Source: Aspidiotus rigidus | Taxonomy: Eukaryota; Arthropoda; Insecta; Hemiptera; Diaspididae | Direction: 5' to 3' | NCBI GenBank assembly: GCA_035079385.1 | Contig: JAVHKY010000024.1 | Location: forward strand, 2,604,001 to 2,668,000 | Length of the DNA stretch: 64,000 nucleotides | Part shown: positions 34,350-46,685 of the stretch, piece by piece | Layout of the letters: each line of letters starts with the position of its first letter | Numbering within the stretch: the stretch's first letter is position 1 | The notes under the pieces: model-generated | Databases searched by the model: none | Seen by the model: the letters and a program-made list of their open reading frames with translations, nothing else | What the model was told of the DNA's origin: nothing | Made by a program: the position numbers and the translations under genes

Positions 34350-36057
34350 GCGAGATTTGAAATCTAATGTGATTTGTAAAAAGACTTCGTCCTCCGAGTC
34401 CGTCACTGCGATACTCGGAGTAAGAGTGATGCCGCGGGACTTCGAAATATTTTCGTAATTCTTGGACTTGTAAAATTTTATTATTTTCAATTCTTGGACT
34501 TAGAATGTGTATCTTCAAGTGTTTGACTTTGAAATATTTTCATCTGTTGGACTTGGAATTATTTTGGAATTGTGGGACTTCGAAATATTTTCAACTGTTG
34601 TACTTGGAATTATTTTCCAATTGTTAGACTTTGAAATATTTCCATACTTCGTGGACTTTGAAAAATTTTCAATTCTTGGACTTTGTAATATTTTCAACTG
34701 CGGAAGACAATCAAAAATGAAAAATTTTATAAGTCCAACAGTGGTAATTATTTCGAAGTCCGACAATTCAAAAATATGACCCTGACAACGATAAGGGACC
34801 TAAAGTCGGAGAAAAAAGTTTTTGCGATAGGGGTCTCAACATGCTCGGTAGTTTGTCCCCAATAATATTATGTAAAAAAACAGAAAAAAATTTTTCCGAC
34901 TTTAGGTCTCTTATCATTATCAGGGTCACAAATAATTCTAAGTCAAACAGTTGAAAATTCTTCAAAGTCGAAAATATGGAAAATAATTCCAAGTCCAACA
35001 GTTAAAAATATTTCAAAGTCCACAGAGTATGAAAATATTTCAAAGTCGAATAATTGGAAAATAATTCCAAGTCCAACAGTTGAAAATATTTCAAAGTCCG
35101 ATAATTTGAAAATAATTCCAAGTTCAACAGTTGAAAATTTTTCAAAGTCCACAAAGTATGAAAATATTTCAAAGTCGAACAATTGGAAAATAATTCCAAG
35201 TCCAACAGTTAAAAATTTTTCAAAGTCCACAATGTATGAAAATATTTCAAAGTCGAACAATTGGAAAATAATTCCAATTATTTCAAAGTCCGATCATTTG
35301 AAAATAATTTCAAGTCCAACAGTTGAAAATTTTTCAAACTCCACAAAGTATGGAAATTTTTCAAAGTCGAACAATTAGAAAATAATTCCAAGTCCAACAG
35401 TTGAAAATATTTCAAAGTCCACAGAGTATGAAAATATTTCAAAGTCGAATAATTGGAAAATAATTCCAAGTCCAACAGTTGAAAATATTTCAAAGTAAGA
35501 TAATTTGAAAATAATTCCAAGTCCAGCAGTTGAAAATTTTTCAAAGTCCACAAAGTATGAAAATATTTCAAAGTCGAACAATTGGAAAATAATTCCAAGT
35601 CCAACAGTTGAAAATATTTCAAAGTCCGATAATTTGAAAATAATTCCAAGTTCAACAGTTGACAATTTTTAAAAGTGTACAAAGTATGAAAATATTTCAA
35701 AGTTGAACAATTGGAAAATAATTTCAAGTCCAACAGTTGAAAATTTTTCAATGTCCACAAAGTATGAAAATTTTTCAAAGTCGAACAATTAGAAAATAAT
35801 TCCAAGTCCAACAGTTGAAAATATTTCAAAGTCCGACAATTTGAAATTAATTCCAAATCCAACAGTTGAAAATTTTTCAAAGTCTACAAAGTATGAAAAT
35901 TTTTCAAAGTCCAAGAATTGAAACTGAAAAATTTTACAAGTCCAAGAATTACAAAAATATTTCAAAGTCCCGCGGCATCACTCTTACTCCGAGTATCGCA
36001 GTAACGGACTCGGAGGACGAAGTCTTTTTACAAATCACATTAGATTTCAAATCTCGC
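34350..36057. mobile_element. Foldback (FB-type) element with tandem-repeat arms
   Basis: The ends are long reverse complements: GCGAGATTTGAAATCTAATG at 34350 against CATTAGATTTCAAATCTCGC ending at 36057, continuing about 110 bases through CTCCGAGT and ATGCCGCGGGACTT. Inside each arm is a tandem array of units of about 26 bp (AACAGTTGAAAATATTTC, then AAAGTCC). The array is about 310 bp in the left arm and about 1 kb in the right, in opposite orientation. A central 160-bp loop (34770-34935) is itself palindromic (GACCTAAAGTCGGAG against CCGACTTTAGGTC). This architecture matches Drosophila FB elements. Long minus-strand frames such as LDLELFSNCSTLKYFHTLW are repeat artefacts. No clear target duplication was found. 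Confidence 0.85.
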
Positions 36058-36454
36058 TAACCGCCTATTACAAACAAAAACCTCAAAAGATTCGTTTTCT
36101 TTTTTGGATTGCTAAATCCAAATTTAAAGTTGATTTTGCAATATAATATCTACAAAATTCAGTATGTGATTCCCATCCAGGAGAACAGTCAGTCTACTAA
36201 TCAACTTATTAATTTTTTATACTTTGAATTGTGTGCATGAAATTCACATTTGAACAGTTGCTGGTACCTACCATATTCATGATCATAACTAAAAAAGTTG
36301 GTCGAGAACAAAAACAATCACAAACAGTTACGGTGCCTACTATGTATTCACCACATTGCACATTCACTAAAAAAATTAATTAGGAAAAAGGATTAGGCCT
36401 ATTCAAAAAATTGGAAGTCATAATGATTGAGAAAGATGTAAGTAGAACACTGAT
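36058..36454. other. Spacer between foldback and Penelope element
   Basis: AT-rich with no gene or repeat recognised. Confidence 0.4.
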
Positions 36455-38095
36455 ATTGAAAAAGGTTTTCCAAATGTACAAATCTATTTTATTAGTTGCT
36501 TTCACAAGAGCACTTTCGCGTGTTATCCCATCATCTGGAAAACAAGGCCTTAACCATGAGTTTTTAATAGTATAACCGATCTTATTGGCTATAATAATGC
36601 TGTGTTGTGATTGGTTCACTTCTTAGAAACTTATTCTTACAGAAATATGACATTTTATTCTTATTGGTTCAAACATACTGCTTAGTGATTGGTTCAATCT
36701 ATTTTCCTAGGAATAGATCCACCTGTCTGTCGCTTTAATAACAGGTTCTACAGTCAGGAAAAGAGACTTGCGATGAGATCACCGCTGTCACCAATATTAG
36801 CGGAGATATTCATGAATGATATGGAAAACGAGATACTGAAGGGCAGCAAGTTCAGAAACTCGATCAAACACTGGGACAGATATGTAGATGATATCCTAAT
36901 TGTGGGGGTCAGGCACTGATAGACAGGTGGACCTATTCCTTTTGGAAATGAATGCGATGAATGAGAGTATCAAATTCACAGTTCAAAAAGGATATGAGAC
37001 CATCAACTATTTGGACCTTATCCTTACACTAACGCTGGAAAACAACAGGATAGAATACGACATTTGCAGGAAGCCAACGCACACAGCCTCCATCATCCCA
37101 AATGATTCCTGATTCCTACCCCCCCCCCAGGCACAAGTTAGCGGCAATCCAGAACTACTGCTATCGAGCAATTTCTGTCCACAAGAACAACGAAGAGAAG
37201 AGGAAAGAGGTCGAGATGTAAAGTAGATCGCAGAAGCCAATGGCTACCGTAGAGGCGTGGTGGATGAAGCCTTTGGGAAGATGGAAACAAAAAAAGGAAC
37301 CCATGATGGCATTGTGAGAAAGTATTCCGGATCGATACAATACATACAAAAGTACACAAACAAGGTGATAAAGACGTTCAATGGCTACAATATAAATGTG
37401 GGTACCCAGAATAACCAACTTATAGTGAAGTTGGAGAATCAGCAATGACCAGACGGAACAAAAGGACAAGGAAAGCTTGAGCAGAGTATACAGGCTCAGT
37501 TGTGAACAGTGCGAGGGCATCTACATCGGTGAGACTGGGAGAAAGTTTGAGATCAGGAAAAAGGAGCACGAAAATTTGAGGGGGAAAGAAGATGGCAAGT
37601 CACTATTTGGGAAATACTGTAATAAAGAACACCACAATGGAAAGGGAATATTTGAAGTCATACATGTAGAGAATCGCACAAAGAGAAGAAAACTCTGCGA
37701 ACAAATGGAGATTGCAAAAGCTAACAGGAAGAAAGACTGTCTCTCGAACAATGTAATCATGTTTGAAAGCCAAAATTATTCGGCCTGGTGATTGGACGAG
37801 AGAAGAACAACAGAACCAACCAATAAGATGGCAGAAAACCTGGTAGCCAATAGAAACGCAGCATTTAGGACAATAGCTTGAACCAATCCTTAAGCAGTAT
37901 GTTTTAGCCCATAAGAACACAATGTCATATTATTGTAAGAATAAGTTCCAAAGAAGTGACCCAATCACAACACAGCATTGGTACAGCCAATAAGATCACA
38001 GTGTTATACTACAAAAACTCATGTTTAAGGCCCTGTTCTCCAGTTGCGACACAACTAATGATGGGATAACACCCGGTTCTCATAGTTTATACCAA
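36455..38095 (+). mobile_element. Penelope-like element family 1, copy with RT and GIY-YIG nuclease (broken)
   Basis: Plus-strand coding in several frames. RT: near 36730 FNNRFYSQEKRLAMRSPLSP, then ILAEIFM, and YVDDILIV at about 36880. Post-RT block: INYLDLILT near 37000, YDICRKPTHT near 37050. GIY-YIG nuclease: CEQCEGIYIGETGRKFEIRK at about 37507-37566 with downstream KEH and LCEQMEIAKANR. Order RT then GIY-YIG is diagnostic of Penelope elements. Ends are inverted: 36480-36535 carries GTGTTATCCCATCATC and 38040-38075 carries GATGGGATAACACC. Stops and frameshifts near 36920, 37110, 37220 and 37450 kill it. The N-terminal half of the RT is missing. Confidence 0.85.
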
Positions 38096-39169
38096 TTCTT
38101 TGAAAAAATTAAGGAATAACTGTAGAAACGAAAGTTATTCTGTTGGAAGTCAGTATTTTGTTCACCTACATTCTTAAGAACAATTCTACATAAAAAATAT
38201 GGGCACTTCTGGATAGCTTTTTCTTCAGGTTTTTGACCGCAATTTTCCTAATCTGGACCAGTGTATGATATAGGGGAACAGCCCGGTTATCGATAGACTA
38301 GCAACTTCTACGAGTTCATCATCACTAAGAAAACCCAAACTCAGCAAGGATGGAAATTCATCCGATAACACTGTCTTCCTACTCGTATTTACCTGGGTGT
38401 AAAACGTTGATATTTTTAATGTGTACGGTTCTCCTTCCAATCGAGCGATAAAAAAGAAACGATATTGCACGCGATGTCGCGCTATAAAAAAGTAGATACG
38501 CATGAATTAGAAGCAAAGGCCATCGTATTTTCAAAATAGCTTCCGTATAGATATCAGAGCGAAGAGCGGCAGGAAAAAGAAAAGAGCCCGAGGTATCGTA
38601 AAACAATTATGGATATAAACTGCGATCAAAAGTTTTCTTTTCGAATATCTTCTTTTCATGTTACGCTCGGCAGACTAATTCTCTAATATCAATGAGTACC
38701 TACTCTCAGAACGTTACGTACTTCATGTAACTTAATGTACAGAAGAACCTTTAAAGAAATATTTTTTATGTAACGTAATGCACTCAACTTGGAAACTATT
38801 CGCTTTTTATGTACTACGAGAACGTAGCCCTCATGTAAGGAATAAAAAGATGTAAATTAGATGGTTATAGACTCAACTTTCTCGTCTACGCGGGTATGAT
38901 TTTACACTCGTAGTAATATTTGGCCTAACCATAATATGTACTTTGAAAAGTTTATATTAAACGCTAATTAAAAATTCGAACTCCATCAAAGGTTGGCTTT
39001 TTATTAATATTCATGTAGAACGAGTAATTTTACGCTTACATCATCGTCTTCAATATTCTAACCTATCTACATCTTAGAAGTTTTTAATTGTTTAGTCACA
39101 AAAAGGGGTAGAGAAACGTTACTAAATAAAAATAAGAAGTTGGGATACGTTTCATCGTATGTATCTTGA
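38096..39169. other. No gene recognised
   Basis: AT-rich unique sequence. From about 38660 to 38840 the words GTACTTCATGTAACTTAATG and TTTTATGTAACGTAATGCAC suggest a loose local duplication only. Confidence 0.4.
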
Positions 39170-39533
39170 AAAAGGGTTTTCCAATGGTACAAACCTACTT
39201 TATTAGTTGCTTATACAAGAGTACTTTCGGGTGTTATCCCATCATCCCATCATCAGTTGTGTCGCAACTGGAGAACAAGGCCATGAGTTTTTATAGTATA
39301 ACACTGTGATCTAATTTTTTTATTTTTATTTTAATTTTTATTTTATAGTCTATTTTATAGTGGTGCCACCAACAGTCCACGGACCAATTACAGGTGACAC
39401 CACTTATGATTATATACTTATTAATAATATTAATATTAATGAACATATCTAATAATTTAAAAAAAATAAATAAATAAATAAAATAGAAAAAAAAAAAAAA
39501 AAGGAGTAATAATGGGAAAAAAAAACAAAAATA

Positions 39534-39535
<2 letters not shown>

Positions 39536-39569
<34 letters not shown>

Positions 39570-39594
39570 TTTTTTTTTTTTTTTTATTATTATT
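39536..39594. repeat. (AAT)n microsatellite followed by poly-T
   Basis: About 11 AAT units and then a T run of about 19 bases, ending TTATTATTATT. Confidence 0.9.
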
Positions 39595-40485
39595 TACTAG
39601 CGGTTGGCGACGCGCCTGACCGCTAGCTGTGTGTTGAGTAGATATCTGTGTTTTATAGGTATCTGTATCTTGTAGGTATGTATGTTTTGTAGGTATCTTG
39701 GAATTCAGATGAATTTTTAAAAAAGAAACAGTGGAAAGAGTTTTGCAAAATTCACAACTGTTCAGTTCGAAAATAAGAAAATAGACACCAAAAACTGCGA
39801 CTTTACTTATAAAATATCAAAGTTCCGAGTCGCACAAAAATAAAATCACCAAATTAAATTTTTTACACACTAATTCACTTGAGAGCTGACTTAACGCGTG
39901 AAGCCTGTATCGCAGCAGAATACAGACAAATCCATTGACATTTTGCCAGTCCCTAAGAAAACACACGGACAACAGGTAAAAAAAAGGGTAATTTCCGCTA
40001 GCCCATACGCAGTGCGCACCGTGTCTAGACATTGGTTCTTGTATGAGATACCGGATGTAAAATCCTTTATGTAGGTGTTTTTAAAACTGTGAATAAAATA
40101 ACTTACTTAGTATGGAAGTACAGCGAATACTGTAGTCACAAAATTTCCTCCTAAAAATCTGGAACCGGGCTCATTCGAAAGGAAATTACAGGGGCTACAA
40201 TTTTTGTTCTCTTCAATTTTTCATAAAAATGAGTTATACTCGAGTTAACACAATAATTCAGTTTTCGAAACTGCGCCACTCAACGCGCGTAGGTCTAACG
40301 TACAGCGCAAAGCAGTTTCAGTACTCGATAATGTCCGTTTTTCCTAATTTTTTTCGCCCCCTACTCCACCTTCAGGGAGTCAAAACATCGAAATGTATTT
40401 AAGAACCTGACCCAGAAAAAACGACATTTTTCAAAAAAAATTCCATGTCGATAGGTGAAGGCGTTCGAAAGTTATGGACGAACAT

Positions 40486-40513
40486 ACAGACAGACAGACA
40501 GACAGACAGACAG
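40486..40513. repeat. (ACAG)n microsatellite
   Basis: About seven tandem CAGA/ACAG units at the right end of the insertion. Confidence 0.85.
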
Positions 40514-41579
40514 ATATACAGACAAACATTCTACTTTATATATTAGATTGGCTAAAACATACTACTTTGTGATTGGTTCATCTCTTGTCCCAAATACTGC
40601 GTTTCTATTGGCTACCTGGAATCCTGCCGTCTCATTGGTTGGTTCTGTTCTTCTTCTCTCGTCCAATCACCAGGCCGAATAATTTTTCGCTGTCAAATGT
40701 GATTACATTGTTCAAGAGGCAGGCTTTCTTCCTCTTGGCTTTTGCAATCTCCATTTGTTACCAGAGTTTCCTTCTCTTTGTGCAATTCTCTACATGTATG
40801 ACTTCAAATATTCCCTCTCCATTGTGGTTTTCTTCGTTACAGTGTTCCCAAACAGTGACTTGCCATCTTCTTTCTCCCTCGACGTTTTGTGCTCCTTTTT
40901 CCTGATCTCAAACTTTCTCCCAGTCTCACCAATGTAGATTCCCTCGCACTGTTCACAAATGAGCTTGTACACTCCGTTCAAGCTTTCCTTGTCCTTTTGT
41001 TCCGTCTGGTCATTGCTGATTCTCTTCACTATGGGTTGGTTATTCTGGATACCCACATTTACATTGTAGCCATTGAACGCCTTTATCACCTTGTTTGTGT
41101 GCTTTCCTATATATGGTATCGATCCGGAGTACTTTCTCACTATGCCATCGTGGGTTCCTTTCTTTGTTACCATTTTCCCAAGGACTCTATCCACCACGCC
41201 TCTGCGGTAGGCATTGGCTTCTGCGATCTGCTTTACTATCTCGATCTCTTTCCTCTTCTCTTTGTTGTTCTTAAGGATAGAAATTGCCCGATAGCAGTAG
41301 TTCTGGATTGCCGCTAACTTGTGCCTGGGGTAGTAGTAGGAGTCATTTGGGATGATGGTGTCAGTATGCGTCGGCTTCCTGTAGATTTTGTATTCCATCC
41401 TATTGTTCTCCATTGTGAGTGTAAGGTCCAAATAGTCGATGGTCTCATTGCCTTTTTCCACTGTGAATTTGATGCTCCCATACATCGCGTTCATTTCAGA
41501 AAGGAATAGATCCATCTGTCTATCAGTGCCTGACTACACAATTAGGATATCATCTACATATATCCCAAAAGAAATTGCA

Positions 41580-42320
41580 AATTCTTGACCGATTCCAACT
41601 TCCTCCAACTAGGTCAAGGTTATTGATGACGTCATCAATGACGTTATGTGTCTCAAAGAATGCGTTTAGCAAAATAATTTTCCGCAAATTCTTGACTGTC
41701 TCTAACTCATATACCTAAATTGAAAATTAGTTTACAGAAACGCAAGAATATAATTTAATTTTTCAACTTTTTTTTTTATGACCGCCATTTCGCGAACTAT
41801 ATAGAAGTAGAAAGCATCATCAGACAGTCACAGGTACAAATGACAAAAGGTGAACGAGAGTACAAATGTTCTTATCATAATGGTACATTGTTACGCAAGG
41901 TTGGAACAGGAGCAAAATTTCAGATTGTTGACTAATCGAAAGCCGTGGTCTCAGGATTCCAATATGAGAACATCGAATAATTTTGGATTGCCAATCGCGA
42001 AATTTTCTCACAATTTGGGCTGCATGAGCCAAATTGATTAAAGAGAGGAACTCGTCTTTACGAATCATTGTAATATAAATTGATTATGAATTTACACAAA
42101 CCCAAAATTGAAATTTAAGTTTTTTTTATGTTATCCTTGTCTAACTCACTCTAATTTTAGGTTAAGGTTATTGATGACGTCATGTGCCTCAAAGAGAATG
42201 TGTTTAGCTAAAAAATGACTCGCAAATTCTTGACTGAATCTAACTTATTCTAAACTTGATCAAGGTTATTGATGACGTCATGCGTCTCTAAGAAAGTGTT
42301 CAGCAAAAACACCTCTCTCC
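41580..42320. repeat. Degenerate tandem repeat with TGATGACGTCAT
   Basis: The phrase CAAGGTTATTGATGACGTCA followed by TGTGTCTCAAAGAA occurs near 41613, 42160 and 42261, each with CGCAAATTCTTGACTG nearby. The central unit is replaced by unrelated sequence (41760-42110). It shares the TGACGTCA core with the 24.5 kb array but not its flanks. Confidence 0.65.
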
Positions 42321-43254
42321 CTCCTTGTGCATATAGCTTGAAGGTCAGAATTTTGTTAAGCCAGCTCGCCGTCCCCTCTCCGCCCTATCAGTCAGTTTGA
42401 ATTACTGTCTGATGCAGAGCTTTCCAAACTGTGCGGCTCCCTGGAACCTTTCTACTGGCTTCGCGAATAAGCTGAGACCTTGGGCTGAGACAATTCGTTC
42501 TTTTTTAACCCAAATTTTTGAGTATCTTCTAATGTTTTAAAATTATGACAACCTATCATCTTTAGGGGCTCCGCGTCAAATTTTATTTCCAAACAGAAAG
42601 CTTAGGAAGCGCTGGGCTCATGTGATTCAATTGTACAGGTAGAGATTTTTTAATCGACGGAAAAATTGATTCGAAGATTGAGGGATGAAAATTTTCCTCT
42701 AGGGATGACCGCGGGTATCCTTTTTGCCGTTATTCTGTCCTCAGTTTTATCTTTCATTGTTTTCTTTTTCCGTCTTCAAAATCTGTCACTTTTCTCGATA
42801 AAGATGAACTTTATACTGAAAAGATGAGTCATATCACCTCGCTTTCGAGAATGTTGAAAGGTCAAGAAGGAACTGCAAATATCTTACGTCCTCGTTTTCC
42901 TTCTCTTTTCCCATAAAAATTATCAATCCCTAGCGTTCAACTCGCGACGTTCTTTCGACGACACAGATTTAAATTTTACGACACGTTCGCGATCTATTTT
43001 TAATGACGTTGTTCCGTTTACGCCTGCGAGGAAATAAGTCGCGAAGCCGAAGAAGGAAGAGCGAAAACGAAAAAATTTCGAGTGCTTCGAACCCTCCCCC
43101 CCCCCCCTCCTCGTTGTAAAGCGCAAAATTACTTCTTATTCACCAAATCTGCGACATTTTTATCATATATACTGACTATATTTAAGATATTCTAACCTCT
43201 TCAGTCATTTCCTGGAACTTATGTACAAATTTTCTTTTTTATCCCTCTTTACAG
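42321..43254. other. Intron sequence before the second ankyrin exon
   Basis: Unique sequence, no gene. The end is a good acceptor with a long pyrimidine tract (TTTCTTTTTTATCCCTCTTT then ACAG). Confidence 0.5.
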
Positions 43255-43353
43255 AATGGAATGACACCGATTTTGATGGCGGCGAGGCAAGGACAGCGCG
43301 ACGCCGTGCAATTATTAATCAGTCACGGAGCGGATGTTGGCGCTACAAACAAG
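43255..43353 (+). CDS. Ankyrin-repeat exon (one 33-residue repeat, phase 0/0)
   Basis: A 99-bp exon between CTCTTTACAG and AAG/GTAAGC, open in one frame. It encodes NGMTPILMAARQGQRDAVQL, LISHGADV and GATNK: the full ankyrin consensus (G-x-TP-x-x-x-AA-x-x-G, then V-x-LL-x-x-GAD-V). It has the same length and phase as the exon at 2142, and the two repeats join as IEAKDK-NGMTPI, exactly the hairpin spacing expected. The intron between them would be about 41 kb if no exon is missed. I scanned the intervening and following sequence for further one-repeat exons and found none, so the next exon is probably beyond 64 kb or too divergent to see. Gene identity unknown. Confidence 0.88.
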
Positions 43354-44814
43354 GTAAGCTTTACGAATATTTTGCGAGAACAAACAACCTCATAAAGGAG
43401 GTAAAAAGCGAAATGAAATTCATCAATTTAATAAAAGGCGCCAGCTCGAGACGAAGCTGCGGATGCCTGCTTGTAAGGCGACCGCAACCATAGTAGCGGT
43501 GAAGGATGTTTGACAGAGTGAATGCTATCCGCGTTGGGAAAAGCTAGATATGTCAGTAAAGAGAGAACTGAACTGTAATATTTCTAGTTGACCAGAGAAA
43601 ATATTTCGAGTGCGCGAAAATGTTTACCAAATAATATTAAATGTGTTAACCTGAACGTCGACTCGATACCGTTCCTCCTTCCCTTGCGCTCCGTTAATGC
43701 TTTCGTTTTTGAAGCGCGGATATAGCTTAAAGTCAACTCGCTAATTCCAAGCGGGAAGAATCTGGCGCTAAATAAACGCGATTCGTATATTCGTTAATGC
43801 GAAGATTTCGAATGCCACGGGATCTAATTAACCGTTTGTTATGAATACCTAAACTATTGCGTATGGTATTTATTTTCACCTCGATTCCAAACTCGATTTG
43901 TACTCAACCAACGTGTGACATATTTTTGGCTGGGCTTTTATACGTCGACGTACGGTACGATATTTCCGCACGCCTTTTCCTACCTTTTGTTCGGAATCGA
44001 ATAAATCAAAAGTTCTGTCAAGCTAGTGGGAAAACTGAAAGGTTTGAGCTATCAATGGCTTATCTGGAAGTCTCGTACGGTTTCCTCTTCTCGACGAAAA
44101 TCAATTAACTGTGATGTGAAAAAAAAAAAAAAGTAAAATGAATGGAAAAAAGCTTACGACGTAGAAAAAGTGATAACCGCTGTACTTTTTAAAATGGAAA
44201 CGGGAACATACCGTGCAGAAAAGTCTGAATCGCGTTTGAAATGTCCTGTCCAAGCTCAGCTATGTGCGTTTTCGGTGTAAGAACATAAATATCGTTTGAC
44301 TGTATCATTTCCTGGAAAAAACTATGAGGACCAAACGTATTTGCCTTGTAATTTTCTTCCGAGTATTTTTAAATATTGTGGAATACATTGACCCATGATC
44401 AGATCCATCTATCAGTAGGCCGCGCATTTTATACCACCAGAAAGAGCATCTTTTGGTTTTAAATTAGCTAAGAAGATGCCGAAATTCAAGAGATCGCGTT
44501 GAGACATGAGACTGCGTTTTTGTTTTTACGAGCTATTCAACCACACTGAAGGTCATCAGGCTTGAGAAGCAGTACTGGAGTTGAATAAACATATTATAAT
44601 ATGTGACCTGGAGGAAGTATAAACTTTTGCTACTGGATTCTGAGTTGTTGGAGAGGACAGAGGAGGCCATAGCGGGAACAGAAAAAGATTTTTCTGAGAT
44701 TCAGAAGGCATGAACAGGAGAAAAAATGGGAAACGGATAATGGTATGAAGATGGAGCGGCGAGCTCAAGGAGAAGGAAGGAATTGAACGAATACGTTCCT
44801 CCAGATTACGGCTA
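43354..44814. other. Intron sequence after the ankyrin exon
   Basis: Unique, CG-containing sequence up to about 44500. From about 44550 it may be Penelope family 2 flanking sequence. No gene supported. Confidence 0.4.
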
Positions 44815-46685
44815 TCCATAATAAACGCGAAAGGATGAATACTCCGAAGGGAGAGTAAAGAATGCAATCCGCAGAAAAAATATAAAACGAAGAGCGCTTT
44901 CGGTTAATAAACCATCATCAAGCCTGCTGAACTGAAAGCAACTGATGAACAGAAGAGAAAAACAAGGTATTAAGATTGGCCAAACGAGAAATCGCGGTGT
45001 GAATCATAAACCAGTTCAATCAGGCCATCTTCCGGAATGTACGAGTTGAGTACGGTGATACCATCGGTGTTCAGATGACGTATTATCCCTGTATGCTCGA
45101 GGGCAATGCGCTCACGGTAAGAATTTTCCTTATGGAGGAGCTTTTCGGATCCCTCGCGGAAGCTGTCTGTGGCCACTGTTCATTAAATGATCAGCAAAAG
45201 CTGACTCCCCTAAGTGTCCCTTCTTCCCAGACTTCAGGTGCTCAGCTACTCTAACTTTCACTTGGCGGCTGGTCTCACCAATATAAAAGCCTCCACAATC
45301 CCTATATTCCAACTTATAAACACCACTCCTCTCATCCACGGGTCCAATCTCACCTTCATCTGGCGGCCGGTTTCACTGATATAATAACCTCTACAATCCC
45401 TGCATTCCAATTTATGAACACCACTCCTTTCATCCGCAGGTTTACGGTCCTTCAGCCTCACAAACAACCTCTTGACTGTGGTAGGGTCGTAAAACGCGGG
45501 TCTGAAGCCAAACGGGCGAAGGACCCGACCCAATTGGAGGGAGAACTTACCCAGGAAAGGGAGACTGATCCATCGCAAACGACGATCGCGGATCGTGTCT
45601 CGGGGGAGGGAGGTGGTGGACCCCTATTTCCAACGTAAATTTGGTGAAAGGGTACCAGGAATTAAGATACCTCAGAAAGTCACTAAGGAGATCTGGGGGA
45701 CCAGTCCAGGTGCACAGGACGTCATCAACGTACCTGTGCCAATAGTGAATATGATTAAGTAACACCTGGTTCGAGGAAAGAGGTCAAGTTCAAATATAGA
45801 CATGGAAATTTCGGAGATGAGAGAGCCCGAAGGTGATCCAATAGGGATCCCTACTTCATCAGGAAACTCGAAAAATTACAGTAGGTGGGGGACCAGCAAA
45901 CATTCAGAAGATCGAAAAATACATGAAGATCATTGTGAGGGATGTTGGCTTTAACGAGTAGCTCACCCATACGCTGGATAGTAGCAGCCTCAGGAATATT
46001 CGGAAACAAACCAACAACATCAAATGAGCAGATGGTCGTTCCCGGGGGAAGACTTACAATCTTCGGACGTCAGTTAAGGAGACCGAATGAGGAGATTCAA
46101 AATCTATGCGATTTTTGAACCAACGGTCCAGGAATTGGGCAAGGAGGTAGGTAGGTGAGGAGACAAAAGAAACAACGGGTCTCATCCGGGTATTGTTCTT
46201 ATGCACTTTGGGCAGCCCGTAGGGGAGGGGGGTGTAGGGTTAGGAACAAGGAGGGCTTTTTTCAAAGCAGGAGTTTTGATAATAGCCTCACTCCTGTTGA
46301 TGACACTCCTAACTTCTGTAACGTGCTTAGCGAAGCTGAAATTCTCATTCTCTTTAGCACCACACTGCTGGAGGACTTCATGGACCTTGGAAGAATCGGC
46401 GGATTCTCCATCACCACAACAGCATTGCCCTTGTCAGCCTTAGTGACGATTAAATGTCCCTCTTTAATCTTCCTCTTTAAACCTTGAATCAATCCTCCCA
46501 ATTTATCACTCATGCGAGGGAGGGGGTTAATGCGGACTAATTCGGCACAAAATTTCTGCGTGTTAAAATCACAGGCTTGATGATGGTTTATTACCCGTAA
46601 GCGTTCGTCGTTTTATATTTTTTCTGCGGTTTGCATTGTTTACTCTCCCTTCGGAGTATTCGTCCTTTCGCGTTTATTGAGAAGG
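44815..46685 (-). mobile_element. Penelope-like element family 2, copy 1, flanked by inverted terminal repeats
   Basis: Minus-strand order: VTKADKGNAVVVM near 46430 (RT N-terminal motif), HYWHRYVDDVLCTW near 45730 (RT catalytic box), FGFRPAFYDPTTVKRLF near 45500, then a GIY-YIG nuclease (YYISETGRQMKVRL near 45370 and FYIGETSRQVKVRVAEHLK near 45270), then LHKENSYRERIALEHTGIIR near 45100. The terminal repeats are inverted: CTCCGAAGGGAGAGTAAA at 44838 and its reverse complement near 46645, both reaching a TGATGATGGTTTATTA phrase on the inner side. Frameshifts break the RT. The nuclease start is duplicated in tandem. Confidence 0.85.

Larger units (their letters stand above)
39307..40548. mobile_element. 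Unclassified insertion inside the Penelope copy
   Basis: By comparison with the sister copy at 36455-38095, Penelope sequence stops after AACACTGTGATCT and resumes at TTGGCTAAAACATACTAC. Between lie poly-T/A runs, a palindromic phrase GTGGTGCCACC/GGTGACACCAC (39360-39407), an (AAT)n run, a hairpin TAGCGGTTGGCG/CGCCTGACCGCTA (39600-39625), and a right end with TTCGAAAGTTATGGACGAAC, then (ACAG)n and TATATATTAGATT. The right end resembles the 3' end of an RTE-like LINE or SINE family with a microsatellite tail. No protein is recognised. About 100 bp of Penelope sequence is also missing at the join. Confidence 0.5.
39170..41575 (-). mobile_element. Penelope-like element family 1, second copy, interrupted by an insertion
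   Basis: A 241-codon uninterrupted minus frame (41515-40790) runs from the RT thumb region (MDLFLSEMNAMYGSIKF, IDYLDLTLTMENN, YKIYRKPTHT) to the GIY-YIG nuclease (LICEQCEGIYIGETGRKFEI at about 40950). It is cut on the right at the YVDD region (about 41550), so the catalytic RT core is lost. The nuclease tail down to 40560 is frameshifted. The 3' terminal repeat lies at 39175-39300 (GGGTGTTATCCCATCATC) and is separated from the coding part by the insertion at 39307-40548. Confidence 0.8.

Noticed and set aside
34515..35880. Long frames with repeating LDLELFSNCSTLKYFHTLW
   Set aside because: Translation of the 26-bp units in the foldback arms; open on both strands and in several frames.
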